DNA of 64,000 bases from Gorsachius magnificus. Taxonomy: Eukaryota > Chordata > Aves > Pelecaniformes > Ardeidae. The notes under the pieces are model-generated. The model was not told where the DNA came from and ran no database searches. It worked only from the letters and a program-made list of their open reading frames with translations. Of the stretch, positions 1-9,990 are shown piece by piece. The translations under genes were made by a program, and so were the position numbers. The DNA is taken from NCBI GenBank assembly GCA_034008185.1, contig CM067081.1, positions 22,071,821 through 22,135,820 of the forward strand, read 5' to 3'. Position 1 is the first letter of the stretch, and each line of letters opens with the position of its first letter.

Positions 1-1020
1 AGTGGTTGACTGGATACACAGACTGTGCTACATGATGCAGGAGATGCTCCATGTGGGAGACACTTCCCTGATGAACACAGCAGAGGCAGTCGGCTCTAAT
101 TGATAGCATCACGTAATTTTACCAACATGCAAAGAACAGACTTAGTCTGGGCAACTTGTCTCTCTTCTATATTTATCTTTCCAAAAATAGGTCTCTAGTT
201 TGTTAGTCACCTAATTTCCTCCCCTGCCAATGGAGAAAAATAGGTGGGATCGACTGCCCTCTGAAACTGCCTCTTTCTCACCACTGGCTAAAGAGAAGGA
301 GCCTATGTATTTAAATTTCAGAAAGGTGATGTGACTTGAGATTAACACATCCCTTGAAAACTTCTATTGAGTGTTAAGATCGAGCCCAAAGATGCATTGA
401 CTTTCTCCTACTTGCTCTGTGGGTCTGGTCCAGGTAGATGAGAAGGCCGTTAAAATGTCCCAAGTACATTTCATTCCACTTAACAGTAACTGTATCATGA
501 GTAACATGCTCGCAATGTTGGAGAGAGGCCAGACTGAAACCCCTTTATTCTTGCTAATGAATACCTACTCATGCAGAAGTTGCACTGATATCGGACAGAT
601 CAGACATGCAACAACTCACCAAGGGGAGTAGTACATTGACAATCTGACTCTGTAAGAATTCATTTATTCTAATAATCTAATTCTTGAGGCCCAGAAGAAG
701 CCATGGACCATGCAAAAGCTAAGGAATGCTCCAAACCTTTTGATGACAGTATATGGCTGGATTCCTGTACCTTAGTGCCTGCACTGGCAGAACTGAAGTC
801 CACAGTGTTTAAAGGGCACAGAATCCCCATCACAAAACCATTATTTGAAGTCCTAACAAAGCAACCTAAAAGCTCAACTCCCAGGACCAGGATCCCTCCC
901 AAGAAGGTCAACAAACCAATCAGCCAGTGTCCAATTCCCTCCAACCTGAATAAGATGAAAAAAGAGAATTTTGTAGGAAGCCCACTCTAAACTCAGCCAT
1001 ACAGATCTGATGCATGCCTT
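1..1020. other. unique sequence, no recognised gene
   Basis: I recognise no repeat or exon here. The only thing of note is a 95-codon open frame on the + strand at 703-990. It starts in a strong initiation context (GCCATGG) directly after an in-frame TGA, and a possible splice-acceptor AG lies at about 693. The frame ends just before the CR1 fragment that follows. The predicted peptide is rich in proline, lysine and serine and resembles no family I know, so I do not call it a gene. Confidence 0.5.
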
Positions 1021-1279
1021 ATGGCCTCAAGTTGCACCAGGGGAGGTTTAGGTTAGACATTAGGAAAAATTTTTTCACCTAAAGGGTTGTTAAGCACTGG
1101 AAGGGGCTACCCAGGGAAGTGGTCAAGTCCCCATCCCTGGAGGTATTTAAAAGAAGGGTAGATGAGGTGCTTAGGGACATGGTTTAGTGGTGGGATGGCA
1201 GGGTTAGGTTAACAGTTGGACTTGATGGTCTTAAAGGTCTTTTCCAACCTAAACAATTCTATGATTCTGTGATTCTATG
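1021..1279 (+). mobile_element. CR1 LINE, 5'-truncated 3' end
   Basis: This is the last ~260 bp of a CR1 non-LTR retrotransposon. The first part encodes the end of ORF2 (reverse transcriptase protein): the conserved stretch that reads roughly LDIRKNFF, then a tryptophan followed by GLPREVV, and a terminal EVLRDMV ending in a TAG at about 1185. The short 3' UTR has the GGTTGGACTTGATGG and TTTTCCAACC blocks. The element ends in ATTCTATG-type units. A stop codon replaces the residue before RVV, so the frame is dead. It belongs to the same 3'-UTR class as the copies at 29742 and 51199. Confidence 0.95.
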
Positions 1280-2590
1280 CCTTTAAAGGACAGAATTATA
1301 TATGTGCTGTCACGTAAACCAGGACTGACTGGACAGACAGAAATAATCTGTTTGCTGGGATTAGGTTGTAAGTGGGCTTTGTTATTTACATAAAGAGAAA
1401 ATAAGATTCAGCTCCCTGTAAATAATATATTGATAGTAACATACTCAAGTATTTCTGAAGAGACTTGTGCAAATTGAAAGATGTTTCTTTCCTCTTCACA
1501 ACTGACTTCCTACAGTCTTGCTTTTATTCACTTGTCTACTTTGATTCTTTTAGGACTATTCAAGCACCAGTTGATGAAGTGGAGGCAAAATAACATGAAG
1601 TACCTTCTTGCTTTAGTTTTATAAAGGCTTACATTTTTTTCTTTTCTTGGAAGTGCAGGTTTACTGATAATTTGAAGTAGAAAGTTTCCTTTGAGAGAAA
1701 AGTTTTATTTCCAAGACAGTTTCCCTGTAACCTATCTTCCAGGTGCCAACAACGCTGCTGTTCCTATGAGCTGTAGTTGTCACAGAAATCAGGCTCATGT
1801 TGAGACAGGTCCTCTGGTAGTTTGTGCCACACTGATAAAGAGAGCTCAGGGGATGAAAATCTGTAGCATGAAGACAAGTGAGTTTTAAACTGATATGGTC
1901 TTAGTGCCCCCTGTGCTGCAGAGGACAGAGGTTGGTGGTTGTTTCTATTTTTAATAAAAGCAACAGTCTATAACTCCAGAAAATTACAATAATCAGGGTT
2001 CAAGGTCATTACAGGTGTAATATTGTAACTAATTCCCACTTCCCAAGAAAAAGAGCACAGGGCATGTTAAGCTGTTTTTGGAAAAAGAAAGCTCTGTGAG
2101 ATATTGCTACCAAGAAAAAGATATAATATTATGCACAAATTACTTCTGAGAGTAATCTCACTGCATAAATAAATAGGATTTGATTAATAATAAAACAAAT
2201 ATATTTTATTCTGGAACTGCTAAATTTAGAAAGTGTCTTCAACAGGTAACTCACTGCCTATAGCACCTGTTCTTTGTAATAATTTTCCAACTGTCTTATC
2301 TTGGGTGTCAAACATACAAATTAAATCTGAGACGGGGACTACCTTCAATTTCCATCTTTGCACAGCAAAGCATCCAGCACAAGATCCTCACCTCTGACAA
2401 GGGCTACTGGACATTGTCATGGTAAGAAAAATAAGAAAAGAGCCCAACTTACGAAACCTCCAAGCTAGATGCTCAGTCAACATTACATACCTTTTCCTTC
2501 TCTCCACATTACCCCTCAGCTTATCCCTGCTCCTTTGTCTTCTCCTGCTTTGTGATTCACACCTACTTTTCATGTCTTGTTACCATTTGC
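1280..2590. other. unique AT-rich stretch, nothing recognised
   Basis: No gene, RNA or repeat is recognisable. Several short A/T runs occur near 2160-2210. Open frames are short and of chance length. Confidence 0.5.
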
Positions 2591-2652
2591 ACTGTAAGCT
2601 CCTCAGGGCAAAATTCGATTTATTCTGTGTACAGCCCCAAACCTATGCCTGA
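2591..2652 (+). repeat. MIR/L2-type tail relic
   Basis: The block reads like the 3' tail shared by MIR SINEs and L2 LINEs across amniotes: TGTAAGCTCCTCAGGGCA, then a pyrimidine-rich section, then TCTGTGTACAG and a short CCTA-type block. It is diverged and the 5' part cannot be traced. The call is from memory of the family consensus; an alignment to MIR and L2 models would settle it. Confidence 0.5.
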
Positions 2653-2689
2653 GTACTAGCAGAGACTCTTGGGCGCAAATGCATTACAA

Positions 2690-3010
2690 ATTAAGAAACT
2701 CCTCCCCCCACGGGTCCGCAAAGTCTTGCCAGGAACCTTTGGGCATCCACCTGCTCCAGTGTGGGGTCCTCCACGGGCTGCAGGTGGAGATCTGCTCCAC
2801 CATGAATCTCCACGGGCTTCAGGGGGACAGCCTGCCTCACCATCGTCTTCACCACGGACTGCAGGGGAATCTCTGCTCCGGCGCCTGGAGCACCTCCTGC
2901 CCTCCTTCCTCACTGACCTTGGTGTCTGCAGGGCTGATCCTCTCACATACACTCACTTCTCTCTTTGGCTGCAATTGCACAGGGCTTTTCTTTTTTCCCT
3001 TCTTAAATAT
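2690..3010 (-). mobile_element. fragment of a GC-rich avian ERV LTR
   Basis: Read on the minus strand, this matches a GC-rich LTR family common in bird genomes, probably ERVL-class. It has a TATTTAA-like block (near 3005), then a stretch around the ATGTGAGAG motif and ACACCAAGGTCAGTGA (about 2918-2933). After these come imperfect ~40-bp units built on CTGCAG and a CC(A/G)TGG core, each ending in GGAGCAG. The second copy in the window (43498-43996) carries the same blocks in the opposite orientation. Both ends are ragged, no target-site duplication was found and no viral gene is attached. The class assignment is from memory and is the least certain part. Confidence 0.75.
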
Positions 3011-4391
3011 GGGAGCTTAGTGACAAATGCTGTTCTATGGCATATTCAGAAATAACCACTACTGATCATTACTTCCCTTTCTTTTGCCTACAACCCATAT
3101 GTGTCAGCATGCATCCTCTTCTTCCATGACACCCCACACTTTCTTACTTCCCAAAGTGAGCAGATCCAGAAGAACATCCCAACACAGCAACAATTGTAGG
3201 CATAGTTTCTGGGATCCACCCAGAGTTCCTATCAGTCTTAGCATACAACACAGGTTAACTGAGATACTGATGTTATGTGCTAGTACCTGCTACTCCCATA
3301 GACAGATGCGGGTTTTATTCTGTAAAATATATGTAGGATTGCATCTTGATAGTGTCTCACAGCCAAGCAGTATGACTGTCCTCCAGAGTCAATGTCATAA
3401 TAGCAAAGCAAGCTGTGAATAGCAGTGGACTGACTTAATTAAGGTCTTGTCCCAAACACTGTTTCAAAGCCATACGCACACTCACACAGAATGCACCACC
3501 TGCAAACCACCATTGCAGATTTTCAGGCTGCTGTCAGATGAAAGGAAGTATAAATGGAAGACAGGCAGAAGCAACATAATCTGCCTTCCACTGGTGTAAG
3601 GTTTTTTGGTCAAATGTAAAGAGCAAAGCTCATAAAAGAAGGCTATTTATAAATCCCAATACCTCATTTTATAAATCTGATCATGGGGCACCTGTATTGG
3701 GCTAAAAACAAATAATTGTGCATCTCCATATCACCTCAGAAAACACGTAACAGGTGACTGGTGCATTTGGATTGCCAGTCAGCTTGGGTAAGTAGAATTT
3801 CAGGTTTCATTTATCCTTATGGATATTGCCATTAGCTCTCTCAAGTCTTTTGCAGGTCTGTTAGCTGAACATCTCCCAGGTGACCTAATGGAAAATGGCA
3901 GCTTCTACACTCCCTGTGCTTTCAAAATATATGGCTAAATCTGCCTCAATGAATTTCCCATCTCTTTGGATTTGGTTAGAATTTGTTAGTATATGTTTAA
4001 GGAGTAATCTCTCCCTGAAGCATCTTAAACCCTGTCAAATCAGTTTTGACAGTGGATCAGAAAAAGATGTAGACTCTAAATGAGAGTTTGCTCTGTGGCT
4101 CAGAGCTGGACTTTACAGTGTGCCTGCTCCTATTGCTTGCCCTGCTGTACAAGGAATCCCTGCTTTGAAGGAAATGCTTTTTGAATTCAATAGCTCCTTC
4201 TGGTGGTCTGAAAGAAAAAGCTTGGTTACAGTCGGCTCAGGGTAATGCAGCATTAATGCACAATTCATTCAGGAATCATATGTATCAGCAACAGCTAGAA
4301 GTTACGCCATGAGTAAAATAAACACTAAAGTTCTGATTCAACACATATGCCATGCCAACTATATTCTACAGTACTGTCATAAAGGAGACAA
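3011..4391. other. unique sequence, nothing recognised
   Basis: No repeat, exon or RNA is recognisable. A 112-codon frame at 3084-3422 has no domain and lies in the expected chance range. Confidence 0.5.
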
Positions 4392-4714
4392 GGTTTCTGT
4401 CATTGGAAGGGGAAGCCAGCCCGGATTAAACGATGGATCTCAATATGAGTATGGTCGTTCTCCTTTATTGCGCAGCTAACAAAAGCATATATAGGCCGAA
4501 AACCGTAACATACACACATGTCACACTGTGATTGGTAGAACACCGTTATACACACGCCTACATCGCTACTGTGACTGGGACGGGTCATCTGTCCAGCGGA
4601 GGGGCTTCACCTTCTCTTCCGGTCATAGGTCTGCCCACATCCGCCTAAGAGCAGGGGCTGTTGAATGGGACTAAATCATGCCCATTCTCACTCAGCCACT
4701 CCTCTACAGGTTTC
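4392..4714 (-). mobile_element. solo LTR of a class II (alpharetrovirus-like) ERV with its target-site duplication
   Basis: The LTR itself is 4398-4708 (311 bp) and is oriented on the minus strand. It begins TGTAGAGG and ends CAATGACA, so it has the TG...CA ends of retroviral LTRs. It is flanked by perfect 6-bp direct repeats GGTTTC at 4392-4397 and 4709-4714, the duplication length of alpha- and betaretroviral integrases. On the minus strand the order is a CCAAT box (4531-4535), a TATATA-type TATA box (4487-4493), the AATAAA polyadenylation signal (4464-4469) about 20 bp downstream, and a short R/U5. Placing AATAAA between TATA and R is the arrangement of avian leukosis-type LTRs. No primer-binding site or viral gene adjoins it, so it is a solo LTR left by recombination between two LTRs. 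Confidence 0.85.
4464..4535 (-). promoter_or_regulatory. LTR core promoter and polyadenylation signal
   Basis: Reading on the minus strand: CCAAT at 4535-4531, TATATA at 4493-4487, AATAAA at 4469-4464. The spacing (about 40 bp CCAAT to TATA, about 20 bp TATA to AATAAA) fits a retroviral U3/R junction with initiation expected near 4460. Whether it still drives transcription leftward cannot be told from sequence. Confidence 0.65.
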
Positions 4715-7163
4715 TAGGAAATTCTCCTTTCCTCTCATTCCGTCACAATATTGCTGTGAATTTGATTTCATATAGTAACTAAGGAAATATGAAGAAAGGT
4801 GATGGGATGAAAAGTGGCAGAAGTCACAAATTCTGGGCTACTGGCCCAGCAAATTTAAGAGAAGTCCTTAATGAAGTATTTGGCAAGGCACATCTCAGAG
4901 CCTGTGGTCCTGATTTTGAAGGAATGATCAATTTATAGGAGAGGGATTTGATCCAAACATTGCTGAAGACAGAGGGACATCCTCTAGCAATAAGAATGTG
5001 CTTTTGGTCAGGCTCAAGGACACCACCTTCATGGAGGAAGAACACATTACAAAATCTCCGATTAACAGATCTTGAGATGCACAAGATCTTTGGTTTTTCT
5101 TTTTATCCTCGGATTACCCATTGTCAAGACATTCTACTGTTACTGTCCTCTTTTAGGCTCACCTCTTAAAAGAGTAACATCCACACGGCATTTACAAGGA
5201 GTGCATTCTGTCCTGGCCAATCTCAGTAACATTACATCATTCCCCAGCTATCCAAACAAAACAGTGCTTTGGGAGTTACAAGCAGCAGTCCCTAGCCTTG
5301 TTTCTAAATGGTGCATTGTTTTTAATTAACAAAATTCACTGTCAGGGCTCTACAAACTGTTTCCTATCTGACAGCACTTTTAAGACTTATCTGGTGAGAC
5401 ATTCACGGTTGCTCTCAGAGGGCTCCAAAGATCTTTCACATCCCACCTCCAGCAGGGCATGCTGGACCCCTGTTGCCTGAGTTTCTGCTTAAATGAAGCA
5501 CCAAATAGAGCTTCAAATTACATCAAAAAGAGAAACATTATTTAAAATTACAACTGAGTGATGGCCTGCCCACACTTTCACCAAACTTTATGCTTGGCAA
5601 AACCCAAGATTTTACAGAACTAATGAATAAGACAGATGTTTAAATTAACTTTAAAATCCAGACCATGTATCTTTCTAAACACAGCTTCACTTAAAATATT
5701 TGCAATCCAGATATTGTTGAAAGCAAATACAGTATAAACTAAAGGGAAATCAATCTAATTTTGCCAAAAAAATACATACTTAAAAAACAGTACTAAGGGA
5801 AAAATCCCCAAATCGGGGTCTAAACAATAGTTCAATTTTTTAATCTACATACCTTTCCTGTCAACAGCCCCCATTGATGTCAGTGTGAATTTTAGAATAC
5901 GGCCTGGCTGGTATAATCACTGAGGTACCAAAGGAAACCTAATCTCGCACATTTTAAAAGTTATTATTTTTTAATTTGATGCTAGTATTTGGTCTGGAGC
6001 CTGCTCAGAATACTGGAGAAAAATCAGTTTGTGGTTGACTGCTAATGCTGTACTACCACGTGATTCAAACTCTTTCTGGATATCAATTCAGCAACTAGCT
6101 ATTATTCATTACAAAGTGTGCTCCACATGGTACAAGAAAGCCGCAGGGATGTTCCTGAACTGGGGGAGCTAGCAAGAAATAAACAGAGAATGCACCCCTG
6201 GGGCTGTGCCAGGAAGGATGTTCTCCCCTCCTGCATGGTATGCATGAGGCTTGTATATCCTTGGATGCTGGAAGAAACATGCTCTGAGAGAGCTTGTGAA
6301 GGAAGAAGCTTGCAGTCAGGGTGCCTTGTGCTAGTCAGTACTTACTTTTGTGGGCAACAAAAAACTGTGGCTCTAAGTGAGAACCTCAAAGGTGGAAGGG
6401 TTAGAGAAAGGAAAAAATGTGGCAGTTTCCTGTGCAAATAACAACAGGGCTTTAGCCGTGGGATGAGCATGTCAAACTAGATTCTGTGTTTACTGTGCAC
6501 ATTTTCAATTGGTTCTTACCTAACTATTAATTACAATGTGTGTGATAGTGTACGAAGCCCTAGGGTGCAATTAGGGCCCCATCCCATTCCATTAGAGACT
6601 ACATCCAGAGAGCAAGAGAAATCTTTGTCTCCAACTGCCTTCAGTGAATACAAACATTAAAATCCAAATTTTTGGCCTGAGTCCGCAGTCACCATAAGGG
6701 TGCGGAAACAGACACAGAGGTTCAAACCAAAGGTCTGCCTAGACTCCTAGAGTAGCCACTGCTGGGGACTTAGGAAAAAGTAAAGATCAGGGCAGGTTTT
6801 CCATAGTTTTTTTCATAGATCACTCCAGCTTTCAGAAATCTTTGTTTAGGGACTTCCAAAGTCAAAGTTATTTAAGTGTCATTGTATTTAATAATATTGG
6901 ATGGACCTTCCTCCTCTGACTTTGTTTACTCTCTAAAGCCATTTACATTTGTGGCTGATACAGCGTTTGTGTGATGACTAGTTCTATAATTGAATTGTGA
7001 GACTGTATAATAAAGCACTCAGTCTTGCTTATTTTTCTGTCTTGATACCTGGTAGTTCCATTGGACACTACAACACGGTTGTCTATTCCACCTCCACACG
7101 ACATTCATAACTCCATAGATTTCTGTTACACCCTCACTCTGTTTTTTTCTTTTCCAGCATAAA
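4715..7163. other. unique sequence, nothing recognised
   Basis: The stretch is AT-rich with many short open frames (up to 107 codons, 6118-6441), none with a recognisable domain. No repeat family is evident. Confidence 0.45.
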
Positions 7164-7192
7164 GAGAAAAATGAGTTGAACTCATTTTTCTC
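7164..7192. repeat. 29-bp perfect palindrome
   Basis: Two 14-bp arms, GAGAAAAATGAGTT at 7164-7177 and its exact reverse complement at 7179-7192, flank a single G at 7178. It is not part of any repeat I recognise. Arms this long and this close are not expected by chance in 64 kb. It could extrude as a cruciform or fold as an RNA hairpin with a minimal loop. Confidence 0.9.
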
Positions 7193-8852
7193 ATAGGACA
7201 TTTCTCTAGCCCACTATCCATCTAATGACCCAGAGGTCCAGCTCTAAAGGGCCATTCAGTAGGCCATTTCTCTGGTGAGGCGAGAGATCATTTGCTCTCT
7301 CCAAAATGCCTCAAACTATCCCAAAAGCAGTGACCAAGCCTGAGATCAACGGGTTTATAGTGCCCAGTGGGATGCCCTACTCCTTTTGACTTCTCATTGA
7401 GAGACTTTTGATTGGTGTGACTGACACAGTCATTGCCTGAGCCAGCAGGTAATAAACCCAGACTATCGTTGCTTCTCTAGCATGAAAACTGACCATTTAT
7501 TCATAACTCTTTGATTCCTACCTTTTAATCAGTTATTTAACTGCTTTGTTCCTTAAAGAGCCTCTGGTAAGGCAGGAACATATCAAAAGATCTTGGAAAA
7601 TCAAGTATGCTGAACTAACCAAATCATTCTTTTTCATACACTCATTGACTCCAGTACCCTGCTATATTTGTGAAGTTTGATTTCCTACTATAAAGCCACC
7701 TCAGCTCTTTTCTCCTATACTGTATTTATTTGAATATTGTATTTAATTGAACACCAGTGAGCAGCTTCAAAAAGTAAATATAAAACCAGTCATCTAGATA
7801 AAAAACAAATGTGCATATGACAATTCAAATGGGAGGGAACAAGGCACGCATAAAGTGAGAGGCTGTTAAAGTGAGATCAGTAACAGCAGGCATCACAGAC
7901 TAGAGTTTTGCTCCTCTCCCTATTGCTGACCTGGTAGATGGGCTAAAATAAGCCACTTTGCAGCTCTGTGCTTTCCTCCCACTCCTTTCTGAAACCTCTT
8001 GAAAGGTCAGGACTTTTTTCTTGTACAATGCTTTACTGCTGAAGTGCTATGAGGATTAACTCAAGGCCATGAGTTTTTACAGATTGAGCAGAAAGTCTCC
8101 TGCTTGTGCACATCCAAAAGAAGATCCATGAGCTATGCCGTTAAGTCACTGAAGGCAGAGACACAGGGTGAAAAGGGATTGTGAAGTGCAGACTTGTGCT
8201 TTTTGACAGAACAGCTTGCCTGTGGCCATAAGGGAAACCTGTAGCAGCTATAGGAGGAGAACCCAGACACCTTCCACAGCTCAGCTCGGTTCCTTCCCTG
8301 CAAGGCTTTATTCCTTCCCTCCACAGCATGTGCAAGAGGGAACCTGCATATCAAAACATCTCTAGCCTGAAACAAGACATCTGGCATAATGTTCTTAGAA
8401 GGTTAGTAATGCCACTAGCAGCTGAACTGAGTATAAGTAAATGACAGTGCATGTGTTAGAAAGATGACTGCAACCCTATGGAGAATTAGTGTGTCAAAGC
8501 ACATTTATTTCATACCAGCTGAACTATAATCACCAGAAATTTTAACTCTTATTTGAGCAAATAATTCCTATTACTTCTTTGGAAAACATTTTTATCCCTC
8601 TTGCTCTAATGTCCCCTTTTCTACTGTCACTGGTAGAAAAGGGTCTCTGGGAACATATTTTTCAGCCAAAACCCATTAAGTATTCTAGATTCCTTTAACA
8701 AAAAAAATAAAGCCAATCATTTTTATATAGTTTGTTAAAACCTGGTAACATTTAAAATGTATTATAAGGGCTGATTTTTTTTTTGTGATTTGGACTTGGC
8801 TACTTGACAGGCTAGCAAGAAGATATAGCTACATGACAAATACCTCTTTCTG
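7193..8852. other. unique sequence, nothing recognised
   Basis: No gene or repeat is supported. A run of AT-rich sequence at 8580-8800 contains A- and T-tracts. An 84-codon minus-strand frame at 8133-8387 has no domain. Confidence 0.45.
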
Positions 8853-9122
8853 AATCATAGAATTGTTTAGGTTGGAAAAGACCTTTAATATCATGAAGTC
8901 TAACTGTTAACTAAAGTTAACTGCCAAGTCCACCACCAAGCCATGGGCAGCCAGTTTCTCCAGGAGAATGCTGTGGGAAATGGTGTCAAGGGCTTTAGTA
9001 AAGTCCAGGTAGACAACATCCACAGTCTTTCCCTCATCCACTAAGCGGGTGACCTGGTCATAGAAGGAGATGAGATTGGTCAAGCAGGACTTGCCTTTCA
9101 TAAACCCATGCTGACTGGGCCT
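8853..9122 (-). mobile_element. CR1 LINE with internal deletion joining 3' UTR to RT domain
   Basis: On the minus strand this begins in the CR1 reverse transcriptase, around the 'palm' segment (MKGKSCLTNLISFYDQ, then VVYLDFTKALDTISH, which holds a catalytic aspartate). It stops at KLAAHGL and jumps straight to the distal 3' UTR (about 8943), then the GGTTGGAAAAGACC block and a single ATTCTATG-like end at 8853. Compared with the longer copy at 29742-31294, about 0.98 kb is missing, comprising the rest of RT and the ORF2 C-terminus. The breakpoint falls in a shared CATGG, which suggests a microhomology deletion. The open frame that crosses the join is therefore artificial. Confidence 0.92.
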
Positions 9123-9929
9123 ACTTACTACAGCTGATGAATTACATTCTAAGAAACTCTGCAGAGTGCTTAAAAGCAGTCATAAGTACCCAAAGCATAG
9201 AGCAAAATAAGGCACCAGAAAAAGAATTATTAAACTTTATTGAAAACATACATGTGGAAAAAACCCAACAAACAAATCTCCAAAACAACCTGGATTGTTG
9301 GATAATAAACAATCTACACTTCCAGAAATCTTTCAGCAACAAGTTCTAAATTACTTAAAGGACTTCTTTTCTTCTAGACTTAAGATTGTGATCTGCACTT
9401 TTCCTGGGTTGTGGAAGAGAGATTTAAGCAAATGGCATTCTCTATGATTCAAAGAGTTAATGCCTTATTCAAAAAGGAAATTTTGTCTGCCTCCTGCATG
9501 CACAAAAGAAGCTAAAGTAAGCCACTCCAAATACACCACTTCTTAAATTGAAAAAGAAAAACATAGTTTAGCACACTACCTCTTCAGTTGTACTGGCCCC
9601 TGGCATATGACTCTACCTACGCCTGCCTCTCACATGACCCACTGCCTGGTTTAGATCATGAATAGCAAGACCTTCATATTGAAGCTGAAATTGAGTAAGG
9701 ATGTGGGTGATATGAGCAGAGAAAAGTATTTTTTAAAAACGTGAAAAATAGTTTGTTTCCTTGGTTGCATCCACACTTGCATCCACAACTGGCCATTTCA
9801 GTGTGTCATCTCGGAAAACGACTGCATCCACAGGTAATCACAGCTAATGCAGGTTTTCACACAACAGCACCACAGGTTACACTTGCTACTGTCCCAGGCA
9901 GCTATAAAATTCTCTTCCAGCCCACCAAG
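9123..9929. other. unique sequence, nothing recognised
   Basis: AT-rich, with short chance frames. No repeat is evident. Confidence 0.45.
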
Positions 9930-9990
9930 TGATGAAACTGCCTCTGTAGCCCATGCCTTCATCAGACCTCATCTAGATTACAGGATTAAT
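9930..9990 (+). mobile_element. possible ancient CR1/L2/L3-group LINE relic
   Basis: A short translation (about 9952-9993) reads HAFIRPHLDYRINA, which resembles the conserved RPHLDYC segment of the LINE ORF2 region after RT in the CR1/L2/L3 group. The flanking sequence is too decayed to follow. Chance similarity cannot be excluded; a translated search against LINE proteins would decide. Confidence 0.3.

Noticed and set aside
2656..3055. Open frames on both strands at 2.65-3.05 kb
   Set aside because: They are translations of the antisense LTR fragment, not genes.
4715..4747. Extending the solo LTR to 4747 (TCACA end)
   Set aside because: A TG...CA reading with 4747 as the end gives no target-site duplication, whereas ending at 4708 gives a perfect 6-bp GGTTTC repeat.
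6660..6760. Possible MIR core (GCGGAAACAGACACAGAGG)
   Set aside because: Only a short, GC-type match; flanks do not follow the MIR consensus.
7130..7192. Strong splice-acceptor-like sequence (polypyrimidine run then CAG at 7155-7157)
   Set aside because: The frames that follow close quickly, and the region downstream is the palindrome; I see no matching donor or exon.
8040..8080. Possible MIR block (GCTATGAGGATTAACTC)
   Set aside because: Too short and without supporting flanks.
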